Source: Alistipes sp. UBA940
GTDB lineage: Bacteria; Bacteroidota; Bacteroidia; Bacteroidales; Rikenellaceae
Assembly: GCA_002293425.1 (NCBI GenBank)
Contig: DBDE01000001.1
Span: 36,475-87,154 of the forward strand
Direction of reading: 5' to 3'
DNA: 50,680 nucleotides
Every line of letters begins with the position of its first letter. The first letter of the stretch is position 1. Below the pieces are notes generated by a model. It worked only from the letters and a program-made list of their open reading frames with translations, was not told the DNA's origin and ran no database searches. Made by a program: the position numbers and the translations under genes. Shown piece after piece: positions 34,114 to 41,431 of the stretch.

Positions 34114-34151
34114 AACAGTACTAAAATTTTAAGTTTGGGTTTAACAAAGTG

Positions 34152-34159
34152 TAAAGATA
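34152..34159 (-). promoter_or_regulatory. Probable -7 box of recA-rel
   Basis: TATCTTTA on minus (34159-34152), one base off the TAnnTTTG consensus, 38 bases before the recA ATG. It abuts the dnaA terminator. Confidence 0.45.
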
Positions 34160-34160
34160 C

Positions 34161-34190
34161 AAAAAAAGTGCCTAAACAAGCACTTTTTTC
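34161..34190 (-). terminator. dnaA terminator overlapping its stop codon
   Basis: AAAAAAGTGC and GCACTTTTTT pair perfectly (10 bp) around a loop that contains the dnaA stop (34174-34172). The last dnaA codons form the ascending arm and the T-tract of the descending arm follows the stop, so termination and translation of the last codons must compete. Confidence 0.85.
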
Positions 34191-35566
34191 TCAATTTCCT
34201 CTATCTGCAGCCTGAAACCGCGGTCGGTCTCCATCAGATTGGCCACCTGTTTACACGAGTGAAGCACCGTGGCGTGGTTCTTCCCCCCTATCGCCGAACC
34301 GATGACGGCCAGCGGGGCCTTGGTGTGCTTCTTCGAAAGGAACATCGCCACCTGCCGTGCCTGGGCGATCTCCCTGGTGCGCCGCGACGACTCGAAAGCC
34401 TCCTTACTAACCCCCATCACCTCGCACACAATGTCCCTTATGGCTTCGATCGAAACCTCCTTGCGATTGACCTTGACATAGACTTTGAGAATCTCCTTGG
34501 CCAGCGAAACGGTTATCCGCCGCCCCAGGAACTGCGCATTGGCCACCAACGACGCCAAAGCACCCTCTATCTCCCGAACGTTCGCACGGATGCTTTCGGC
34601 CAGGAACAGCATCACCTCCTCCGGCACATCGACGCTAAGCCTGCTCACCTTGCTTCGGATTATCTTAACCTTGGTCTCATAGTCCGGAACGGTGAGTTCG
34701 GCCGAAAGTCCCCACTTGAAGCGGGTCAGAAGTCGTGCCTCGATGTCTTTAAGTTCCACCGGCGGTTTGTCGGAGGTGAGTATCAGCTGCTTGCCCGCCA
34801 ACTGCAAGTGGTTGAAGATGTTGAAAAAAGCGTTCTGCGTGCTCGGCTTGCCCGACAGCTCCTGAATGTCGTCGATGATCAGCACATCCACCATTTGGTA
34901 GAAATGGATGAAGTCGTTCACCTCTTTATTAAGGATGGCCGTGGTGTACTGCGCCTGGAACTTGTGCATCGACACATAGAGCACCTGCAACTCCGGGAAA
35001 CGCCGCTTCACTTCATTGCCTATCGCCTGCGCAACGTGGGTCTTGCCCAGCCCGCTCCCACCGAAAATATACAATGGGTTGAAAGGTGTCGTCCCCGGGC
35101 TCAAAGCGACGGAAATGCCCGTCGAACGGACAAGCCGATTGCAGTCGCCCTCGATGAAGCTCTCGATCGTGTAATTGGGGTTGAGCTGAGAATCTATGAC
35201 TATCCGCTTGATGCCCGGAATTACAAAAGGATTCTTTATATTTGCAGTGTTGGTCTGCTCTTTGAAATTCGAAATTGCGGTGATGTCGGCGTCGCCCGGA
35301 ACCGGAATATTTGGTCCCTCGTTTTTGGGCACCGCATACCGCAAACGCGCTCCGTCGCCGAACAGATTTTGGATCAGCGGACGCAGCATCGGAATGTAAT
35401 TTTTCTCGATGTGAGAGACGTAACTTTCGTTAGGCACCCGCAGCCTGAGAGTGGTCCCGTCGAAGTCCATCAGCGACACCGGTGCAAACCAACGCTCGAA
35501 CTCGGCCTCAGAGGTGGATTTTCTGATTCCGGCCAGGCAGTCTTGCCATAAAGCATTGTATGTCAA
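34172..35566 (-). CDS. dnaA: Chromosomal replication initiator DnaA
   Basis: A 464-residue initiator when started at TTG 35566 (then TYNALWQDCL, matching the usual N-terminal domain start). The upstream ATG at 35635 is rejected because the -7 box TACCTTTG lies downstream of it (35620-35613). Domain I covers 1-75, a short linker follows, AAA+ Walker A is GGSGLGKT (169-176), and domain IV ends with the NHATVLHSCKQV signature for DnaA-box binding. dnaN is not adjacent. The gene is not flanked by a clear DnaA-box cluster, so oriC is probably elsewhere. Confidence 0.93.
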   Translation of the reverse strand: MTYNALWQDCLAGIRKSTSEAEFERWFAPVSLMDFDGTTLRLRVPNESYVSHIEKNYIPMLRPLIQNLFGDGARLRYAVPKNEGPNIPVPGDADITAISNFKEQTNTANIKNPFVIPGIKRIVIDSQLNPNYTIESFIEGDCNRLVRSTGISVALSPGTTPFNPLYIFGGSGLGKTHVAQAIGNEVKRRFPELQVLYVSMHKFQAQYTTAILNKEVNDFIHFYQMVDVLIIDDIQELSGKPSTQNAFFNIFNHLQLAGKQLILTSDKPPVELKDIEARLLTRFKWGLSAELTVPDYETKVKIIRSKVSRLSVDVPEEVMLFLAESIRANVREIEGALASLVANAQFLGRRITVSLAKEILKVYVKVNRKEVSIEAIRDIVCEVMGVSKEAFESSRRTREIAQARQVAMFLSKKHTKAPLAVIGSAIGGKNHATVLHSCKQVANLMETDRGFRLQIEEIEKKVLV

Positions 35567-35612
35567 TTGATTACGCAAAGGTGCTGAATGATTGATGTTT
35601 TTTAGATGTCTA

Positions 35613-35620
35613 CAAAGGTA
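35613..35620 (-). promoter_or_regulatory. -7 box of dnaA
   Basis: TACCTTTG on the minus strand, 46 bases before the TTG start; its position inside the longer ATG-started frame decides the start codon. Confidence 0.65.
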
Positions 35621-35717
35621 CGGCAAAAAAATCAAAAAAAAATTGTTTTACTGTTGCAAATAAACTTTTAATTCTTATAGAAAAACCCCCTGATTTTTTC
35701 GCAAAAAACCTAACACA

Positions 35718-35753
35718 TTGATAGTGAGAACTCACCGATTTTTCGTACCTTTG
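35718..35753 (+). promoter_or_regulatory. pgm promoter with an overlapping palindrome
   Basis: -7 box TACCTTTG at 35746-35753. Just upstream, GTGAG-AA-CTCAC (35724-35735) is a perfect 5-bp inverted repeat where -33 contacts are expected; TTG at 35718-35720 is 25 bases from the -7 box. The leader to the ATG is about 120 bases and AT-rich. Confidence 0.5.
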
Positions 35754-35878
35754 CTCATAGATATTTTTGTGTTTTTCACCCCTTCGATATAGGGTTTTTT
35801 TATAGATATTGATACTCAGTCAGTTAAGCTGTTGGTTATAATATTCTAATGTTAGTATAAATTAAACTTATAGGCATT

Positions 35879-37582
35879 ATGGGTTCCGATGTAAGTGTTC
35901 AGGCAAGGCAAAGAGCCGAAAAGTGGCTCTCCGAAGATTTCGACGAAACGACCCGCGCAAGGGTCAAAGAGATGTTGGCTCAAGCCGACGACAAAGAGCT
36001 GACCGAGAGCTTCTATCGCGATCTGGAATTCGGCACAGGCGGACTGCGCGGCATTATGGGCGTGGGCACCAACCGGATGAACATCTACACCGTCGGAATG
36101 GCGACCCAGGGACTGGCCGACTATCTGTCGAAAACTTTCCCCGGCCAGCAGATAAAAGTTGCGGTCAGTCACGATTCGCGCAACAACAGCCGTAAGTTTG
36201 CCGAGCACGTGGCCGATATTTTCGCCTCCAACGGCTTCAAGGTGTGGCTGTTCGATGCCCTCAGGCCGACTCCGGAGCTCAGTTTCGCCATTCGCGAGCT
36301 GGGCTGCCACAGTGGGGTGATGGTCACCGCGTCGCACAATCCCAAGGAGTACAACGGTTATAAGGCGTATTGGAACGACGGCAGTCAGGTGACCGAGCCT
36401 CACGACCGCAACATAATCGCCGAGGTGGCGCGCATTACCGATATTTCGCAGATCAAATCGGGAAATGCAGGGGACAGGATCGAGATTCTGGACAAAAACT
36501 TCGACGAACTGTACCTCGATAAGGTTCACTCCCTGTCGGTTGCTCCCGAGGCGGTGCGGCAGTTTGCCGATATGAAGATCGTCTACACCCCTCTGCACGG
36601 CGCGGGAGTGCGTTTGGTGCCCGAATCGCTCAAAAAGTTTGGCTTCACCAATGTGACGGTCGTGCCCGAGCAGAGCATTCTGGACGGCGACTTTCCCACC
36701 GTCGCTTCGCCCAATCCCGAGGAGCGCACGGCGATGAAGATGGCCATAGACCTGGCCACAGAGATAGGTGCCGAGCTGGTTCTGGCCACCGACCCCGATG
36801 CCGACCGATTGGCGATTGCGGTCAGGGACGGCGATGAGTTCGTGTTGCTGAATGGCAATCAGACCTGTGCTCTGCTGACGTCGTACCTGCTGACAGGTTG
36901 GGCGGAGAGCGGCAAGATTAGTGGTAAGGAGTTTGTGGTCAAGACCATCGTCACGTCGGAGATGATACCTGCCGTGGCGGCGAAGTTCGGGGTGAAGTGC
37001 TATGATTGTCTGACGGGGTTCAAGTATATTGCCAAGCTGGTGCGCGACAAGGAGGGCACCGAGCAATATATCGGTGGGGGCGAGGAGAGCTTCGGCTTTA
37101 TGGCGGGCGATTTCGTGCGCGACAAGGACGGTGTGAGCGCGTGTTCGCTGGCGGCTGAGGCTGCGGCGTGGGCTAAAAGCAAGGGGATGACGCTTTACGG
37201 GTGGTTGAAGCAGATGTATGTCGAGTATGGGTTCTATAAAGAAGGGTTGGTTTCGATCACGCGCCCGGGGTTGGATGGTGTGGCTCAGATCGAGCGGATG
37301 ATGAGGGAGTTCCGGTCGAATCCTCCTCGTGAGATTTTGGGTTCTCCTGTGGTGAAGGTTCGGGATATTCTTAAGGAGCCGGTGGATGGCGAGCGTTCTA
37401 ATGTTTTGCAGTTTTTCACGGCGGATGGGACGAAGGTTTCGGTTCGTCCGTCGGGTACCGAGCCGAAGATTAAGTTCTACTTCGGGGTTTGCGCGCCGCT
37501 CGCTTCGGTGGACGATTTCGACCGCACCGAAACCCTCCTCGACACTAAGATCGAGGAGATAAAAAGGGAATTGAATTTGTAG
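35879..37582 (+). CDS. Phospho-sugar mutase (phosphoglucomutase/phosphomannomutase family)
   Basis: A 567-residue alpha-D-phosphohexomutase. It carries GTGGLRGIMG near residue 51, the phosphoserine loop VTASHNPKEYNGYK (about 148), the Mg loop ATDPDADRLAIAV (about 303), the sugar loop GGGEESFGF (about 399) and the phosphate loop RPSGTEPKIKFY near the end. The length and GTGGLRG start are those of the PGM2-like subfamily that handles glucose-1-P and ribose/deoxyribose phosphates. The leader is long. The final 60 codons shift towards U-ending codons, a minor oddity. Confidence 0.92.
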   Translation: MGSDVSVQARQRAEKWLSEDFDETTRARVKEMLAQADDKELTESFYRDLEFGTGGLRGIMGVGTNRMNIYTVGMATQGLADYLSKTFPGQQIKVAVSHDSRNNSRKFAEHVADIFASNGFKVWLFDALRPTPELSFAIRELGCHSGVMVTASHNPKEYNGYKAYWNDGSQVTEPHDRNIIAEVARITDISQIKSGNAGDRIEILDKNFDELYLDKVHSLSVAPEAVRQFADMKIVYTPLHGAGVRLVPESLKKFGFTNVTVVPEQSILDGDFPTVASPNPEERTAMKMAIDLATEIGAELVLATDPDADRLAIAVRDGDEFVLLNGNQTCALLTSYLLTGWAESGKISGKEFVVKTIVTSEMIPAVAAKFGVKCYDCLTGFKYIAKLVRDKEGTEQYIGGGEESFGFMAGDFVRDKDGVSACSLAAEAAAWAKSKGMTLYGWLKQMYVEYGFYKEGLVSITRPGLDGVAQIERMMREFRSNPPREILGSPVVKVRDILKEPVDGERSNVLQFFTADGTKVSVRPSGTEPKIKFYFGVCAPLASVDDFDRTETLLDTKIEEIKRELNL

Positions 37583-37607
37583 TTGTTATATTTATAGTCT
37601 ATTTTTG
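37576..37607 (+). promoter_or_regulatory. Promoter of the toxin-antitoxin operon
   Basis: TTTG (37576-37579), 20-base spacer, TATTTTTG (37600-37607). The ATG is only four bases further, so the antitoxin message is predicted leaderless. The -33 box overlaps the end of the pgm coding sequence. Confidence 0.75.
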
Positions 37608-37611
37608 CGAT

Positions 37612-37830
37612 ATGACAGCAACGGAAATGAATATTCGAAAGATGGAGCTCATCCGAATGCTTCTTGATGTGGATGACGAGGGCGTTTTGAACGACATCGC
37701 CTCACGCATCGTCGTTGCGCCGTGTCGGTTCACGGCCGACCAGCTTCGTAAGCGGATTGAAAAAGCCGACAAAGAGATAGCCGCAGGAAGATTCATCGCC
37801 CACGAAAATATCGAGCGGAAAGCAATATGA
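37612..37830 (+). CDS. Antitoxin of a ParE/RelE-type pair
   Basis: A 72-residue, mostly helical protein with many charged residues (METs and Ile/Leu-rich N-terminus, then TADQLRKRIEKADKEIAAGRF). This is typical of the small antitoxins that sit before ParE/RelE toxins in Bacteroidetes. It would bind and neutralise the toxin and repress the operon. The gene overlaps the toxin start by four bases (ATGA). It has its own complete promoter. I do not assign it to a named DNA-binding fold. Confidence 0.75.
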   Translation: MTATEMNIRKMELIRMLLDVDDEGVLNDIASRIVVAPCRFTADQLRKRIEKADKEIAAGRFIAHENIERKAI

Positions 37831-38126
37831 GGGTCGTGTGGATCGAGGATGCGCGACGAGACCTCGAAAGCATATATCTGTTTTTGGCTCGCGTATCACA
37901 AAAAGCGGCGGTAAGGGTACACAACGGCATATATGACGAGGCGGGGAAACTCTCCTTGTCGCCGTTTATGGGCGAGGCGATGGGCGACTTTGCGCCCGAT
38001 CACCGCACCCTTTTTGTGAAACCCAACTATAAGATCGTTTATCGGGTCTGTGACGAAATGGTTGTTATAGTCGCAATTTGGGATTGCCGAAAAAATCCCG
38101 ATAAGTTGCGCAAAACCATCAATTAA
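37827..38126 (+). CDS. ParE/RelE-superfamily toxin
   Basis: A 99-residue toxin-like protein. The pattern is that of the family: N-terminal strand-helix (VVWIEDARRDLESIYLFLA), central Arg and Pro-Phe-MG segment, the KPNYKIVYRVCDEMVVIVAIWDCRKNPDKL beta hairpin and a C-terminal Arg-Lys region. ParE members poison gyrase and RelE members cut mRNA on ribosomes; the sequence alone does not decide, though the helix-rich N-terminus and W-D-x-R-x-x-P end look closer to ParE/RelE plasmid types. Last 8 bases overlap the convergent GH92 gene. Confidence 0.85.
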   Translation: MRVVWIEDARRDLESIYLFLARVSQKAAVRVHNGIYDEAGKLSLSPFMGEAMGDFAPDHRTLFVKPNYKIVYRVCDEMVVIVAIWDCRKNPDKLRKTIN

Positions 38127-40308
38127 CCCTCACCACCACCTCCTTGCCGGTTGTCAGGGCGGTGTGGGGCAGCACGAAGCCGTTCAGTTTGCGGCCACCC
38201 ACCGTTATCGACCTGATAGTGTGGCCGGAGCCTTTTCGTCGGATAGTAAAAGTCTCGCCCGAGCCGAGGTCCATCTCCGCCCTGTCGAACAGCGGCACCG
38301 AGACTATATATTCCGGATCGGCGGGCGAAAAGGTGTAGATGCCCAGCGCGTTCATCACATACCACGCCGACATCTCGCCCGCATCGTCCATTCCGCAATA
38401 GGCCAACCGATGAGGTCCCATGTCGTAAAACGTCTCCATAATGCGGTCGATGATGGCTTGCGACTTGGGCTGCTTGCCCAACCAATAGTACATATAGGGG
38501 AAACCGTGGTCGGGCTGGTTGCCGTGGCAATATTGGCCTATGAAGCCCGACATATTGTGCGCCTGAATACCGCGCCAGGGCTCGGTGAAGAGCGAGTCGA
38601 GTTTCGCTTCGGCGGCGGCAGGCGAGGGATACATATCGACCATCCCCTGCGGATCGTGCGGCGCGTAAAAGATCGATTGCCAGCCGTTTGCCTCGCGATA
38701 CATATAGGCATAATAGGGGAAATAGGGGTCGAACGGCTCCACCCAACTGCCATCCTCGAACCGGCCCTGCATAAAGCCGTTGGCCGGATTGAACAGGTTT
38801 TTCCAATTATCCTTCCGGGCAATCAATAACTCATAATCGTCGGTGTGCCCCAATTCGCGCGCCAAAAGTGCCGTCGCATAGTCGTCGTAGGCATACTCCT
38901 GGGTCTTGGTCACGGCGGATTTTCGCTCGTCGGCCGTCACGAACGGCGGATCCATCACCTCTTCCGAGATCCAGCCGCGCTCGATGTATTCGCTCAGATA
39001 TGGTCGCCCTCCGTAACTGTCCTGCCCCCCTCGGCGTGCAGGTTTGCCCTCCACGGTGGCATTGTTCATCAGCAACTTATAGGCTCTCTCAATATCATAC
39101 CCCTCCCGAATACCCCGCAAATAGGTTCCGGCAACGAACACCGAAGCGTGGTCGCCGTGGAAAAAGGTGGGCATAAACCCGCTCTGCTCTCCGCGCAGAG
39201 TGATGGAGTTTATCACATCGGCCGCCACGTCGGGAGCCATCAACGCCATCAGCACCAGCTTGTTGCGATAGTCGTCCCAAAACGACGGATTGGTGTACAC
39301 ACGGCTGTCGGAACCCACATCGCTCCGCAATGCAGGCCACAGCATCGAGCGGTACAAAGTGGTGTAGAACAATCCCCGCTGCCTGTCGGTACCGCCCTCG
39401 ACGCGGATTTTGCCCAACATAGCGTTCCATTCATCGTCGGCCCGGACACGTACCTCGTCGAAGCTCTTCTGCCCCACTTCGGCGCGCAGGTTCTCCCTGG
39501 CATTCTCCACACTTGTGAACGAAAAGCCGATCCGAACCTCCAAGACATCGCTCTTTCGGGAGAAATCCACGATGGTCAACCTTCGCGCCCCCTTGCCCCG
39601 CAGATGGGAGATGCTCTCGATCGGCGCGCTGGTTTCGGCCCAAAAAAAGACCGTTTCGCCGCCCTGCTGCCACCCCGAAAACGAGTTCGATCCCTGTTGC
39701 GAGATGCTCCAACGGCGCACCCGATCGTTCGCCCGCTGCAAATCCAAAAGCAACCCCATATCGCGCCCCCGATAGCGATGAACCGCCGCACGCAACGTCG
39801 ACGTCACCTCGGCCTCGATGCCGCCGCGCTCCAAAAACACGCTGTAATAGCCCGGGGCGGCACTCTCGCGCTCGTGGCTGAACGGCGAGGCATAATCGTC
39901 GGGGCCAATATCGCCGGCGTACGCGATCATCGGCACGTGATTGAGGTTCCAATGCCCCTTGTTGGTGTGCGAAAAGGCGTAGATCACCTCGTCCTCATAT
40001 TGATAACCCGCGCCACTGCCGAACATCGTCACGGGGCTCACTTGCACCATCGCGAAAGGGAGGCTGGAGCCCGGAAAAACCTCGGCTCCCCACGTCCGCC
40101 ACTGCGGCACATAGCCCAGATCGGCCGGATCGTGCAGCGTCGCCGTGCCCAACAGCGGGTTGACAAGATGAGTGTATTTTCCCTGCGCGTTCGCTTCGGA
40201 AATGAGCAATGATGAATGAAGAGTGAAGAAAGCGGCTAACGCGACGCACAACTTCAGCGGGCTGACGAGTTTGCCCGGCAAACTCGAAAATCTTTTTTCA
40301 TTTTTCAT
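38119..40308 (-). CDS. GH92 alpha-mannosidase, exported
   Basis: A 729-residue glycoside hydrolase family 92 enzyme. These are calcium-dependent exo-alpha-mannosidases acting on N-glycans and yeast mannan. Start at ATG 40308 (MKNEKRF), two bases after the GH20-like stop. Signal peptide: residues 1-42, cleaved after ANAQ. Its coding sequence is built from repeat pieces (see 40203-40320). Mature domain blocks: VNPLLGT, GYQYEDEVIYAFSHTNKGHWN, GQYCHGNQPDHGFPYMY and YCGMDDAGEMSAWYVMNALG. The last holds the acidic catalytic pair region, with M-D-D in place of the common N-D-D/E-D. Probably periplasmic or outer-membrane associated. Confidence 0.92.
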   Translation of the reverse strand: MKNEKRFSSLPGKLVSPLKLCVALAAFFTLHSSLLISEANAQGKYTHLVNPLLGTATLHDPADLGYVPQWRTWGAEVFPGSSLPFAMVQVSPVTMFGSGAGYQYEDEVIYAFSHTNKGHWNLNHVPMIAYAGDIGPDDYASPFSHERESAAPGYYSVFLERGGIEAEVTSTLRAAVHRYRGRDMGLLLDLQRANDRVRRWSISQQGSNSFSGWQQGGETVFFWAETSAPIESISHLRGKGARRLTIVDFSRKSDVLEVRIGFSFTSVENARENLRAEVGQKSFDEVRVRADDEWNAMLGKIRVEGGTDRQRGLFYTTLYRSMLWPALRSDVGSDSRVYTNPSFWDDYRNKLVLMALMAPDVAADVINSITLRGEQSGFMPTFFHGDHASVFVAGTYLRGIREGYDIERAYKLLMNNATVEGKPARRGGQDSYGGRPYLSEYIERGWISEEVMDPPFVTADERKSAVTKTQEYAYDDYATALLARELGHTDDYELLIARKDNWKNLFNPANGFMQGRFEDGSWVEPFDPYFPYYAYMYREANGWQSIFYAPHDPQGMVDMYPSPAAAEAKLDSLFTEPWRGIQAHNMSGFIGQYCHGNQPDHGFPYMYYWLGKQPKSQAIIDRIMETFYDMGPHRLAYCGMDDAGEMSAWYVMNALGIYTFSPADPEYIVSVPLFDRAEMDLGSGETFTIRRKGSGHTIRSITVGGRKLNGFVLPHTALTTGKEVVVRVN

Positions 40309-40320
40309 TTTTAATTCTTC
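40203..40320. repeat. Composite repeat coding for the GH92 signal peptide
   Basis: Plus-strand order: heptamers GAATGAA, GAGTGAA (40214-40227), ACGCGACG (40239-40246), remnant of hairpin 1 (GCGGGCTG, 40257-40264), A, hairpin 2 CGAGTTTGC/GCAAACTCG (40266-40274 / 40278-40286), AAAA, then TTTTTCATTTTTCATT-type repeats (to about 40320). All of it, read on minus, encodes residues 1 to about 37 of the GH92 protein and the end of the upstream gene. Confidence 0.85.
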
Positions 40321-41390
40321 ATTCTCTTGTACTCTTCCATCAACGCCCTCACCGTCAGCGCGACACCGTCGGTGGTTGCGGGGTCGTAATAGTCGCGCAG
40401 GAAGGGTTCGGCGGGCGACCAAACGGTCTCGATGATGCCCCGCAGATGGCTCTTGGTCTGCTCGGTGGTCTGGGCGCGCCACGCCACCATATCGTTCATC
40501 TGCCGCAGGGCCAGCTCGGGTTCGCGCCACGGACAGGTCGCCACGTCCAACCCCTTCATCGCAAAGTAGACAGCCGAAAGGTCGGCCCGCTCATAGTGCC
40601 AATCGCAGATAAACACCCCTTTGGGTATCATATCGACGGCGCGAGCGGTGTTGTTCATACTCGCTTCCCACGCCCCCAGACCCGTTTGCGCACCATCGAG
40701 CAACCTGTCGCCCCAAATCATCAGCCGCTTGCCGGTCAACGCCAAGTGTTCGTGGATCCGCCTCACCTCGCCCGCAAAGAGTTCCGCCGGATCGTGACCG
40801 GCACAGCGCGGACACTTGTCGTCGGCGATGTAGAACACTTCGTCCATCCCCGCGTGGAACATCTGCGCTTCGAACACATCCATAATTTCGTCCACCAGCG
40901 CGTTCACGATCGGCGGCATCTCGGGATGGAGCGGGCAATAGCTCTTGCAATACAGCCCGTCGGCGTTTGGCCAACCGGTATAGTTCGCCGTGTCGACGTG
41001 GGGCGTTTCGTCCAGCTGAGGATACTCGCGCAACAACTCGTGGGTGGTGGTCGCCCACGACTGGTGACCCAGCAAATTGATTTGCGGAACCAGCTCGATG
41101 TTGTGTTTGCGACACGCTTCCACCAGCTTTTTCACATCTTTTCGGGTCAACGGGTCCGCCTCGCGCAATTCTGGATGGGACTCATAATCGTAATTCCAAT
41201 CGACCCGCAAAATCAACAGATTGAAGTGGGCCGGAGCAAGCTCGTGCTCGATGAACTTCACAAAATCGTCCACTCCCGCACGTGCCGGAGCCTGAATGGC
41301 CAATCCCCTCGTGGGCAAAGCTTCGTCCAGAGTCTGGGCAGCCGCAAAACCGGCCGACAAGACAAAAAAGAGCAAAAAAAGTCGTTTCAT
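40311..41390 (-). CDS. GH20-like glycoside hydrolase (beta-N-acetylhexosaminidase fold), exported
   Basis: A 359-residue TIM-barrel protein. Signal peptide 1-19 (MKRLFLLFFVLSAGFAAAQ). MFHAGMDEVFY (D183-E184) matches the HxGxDE catalytic pair of GH20, in which Asp orients the substrate acetamido group and Glu is the acid. VPQINLLGHQSW, WGDRLLD and VWSPAEPF line the site. It lacks the N-terminal GH20b domain and is short. A C-x2-C pair follows the catalytic pair (C193, C196). It is first in an operon with GH92 (2-base gap), a combination fitting N-glycan trimming (inference). Confidence 0.82.
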   Translation of the reverse strand: MKRLFLLFFVLSAGFAAAQTLDEALPTRGLAIQAPARAGVDDFVKFIEHELAPAHFNLLILRVDWNYDYESHPELREADPLTRKDVKKLVEACRKHNIELVPQINLLGHQSWATTTHELLREYPQLDETPHVDTANYTGWPNADGLYCKSYCPLHPEMPPIVNALVDEIMDVFEAQMFHAGMDEVFYIADDKCPRCAGHDPAELFAGEVRRIHEHLALTGKRLMIWGDRLLDGAQTGLGAWEASMNNTARAVDMIPKGVFICDWHYERADLSAVYFAMKGLDVATCPWREPELALRQMNDMVAWRAQTTEQTKSHLRGIIETVWSPAEPFLRDYYDPATTDGVALTVRALMEEYKRMKN

Positions 41391-41416
41391 AGCAGTAAAA
41401 GGTTTAGGTTATAGGG

Positions 41417-41424
41417 CAAATATA
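41417..41424 (-). promoter_or_regulatory. -7 box of the GH20-GH92 operon
   Basis: TATATTTG on minus (41424-41417), 26 bases before the ATG at 41390. It sits 8 bases past the hemW stop. Confidence 0.65.
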
Positions 41425-41431
41425 GCACAAA

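Noticed and set aside
35567..35878. Replication origin next to dnaA
   Set aside because: No cluster of TTATCCACA-like boxes was seen, only AT-rich sequence and promoters. A single weak match (TGTGGATTT near 30614) is not enough. GC-skew over the chromosome would decide.
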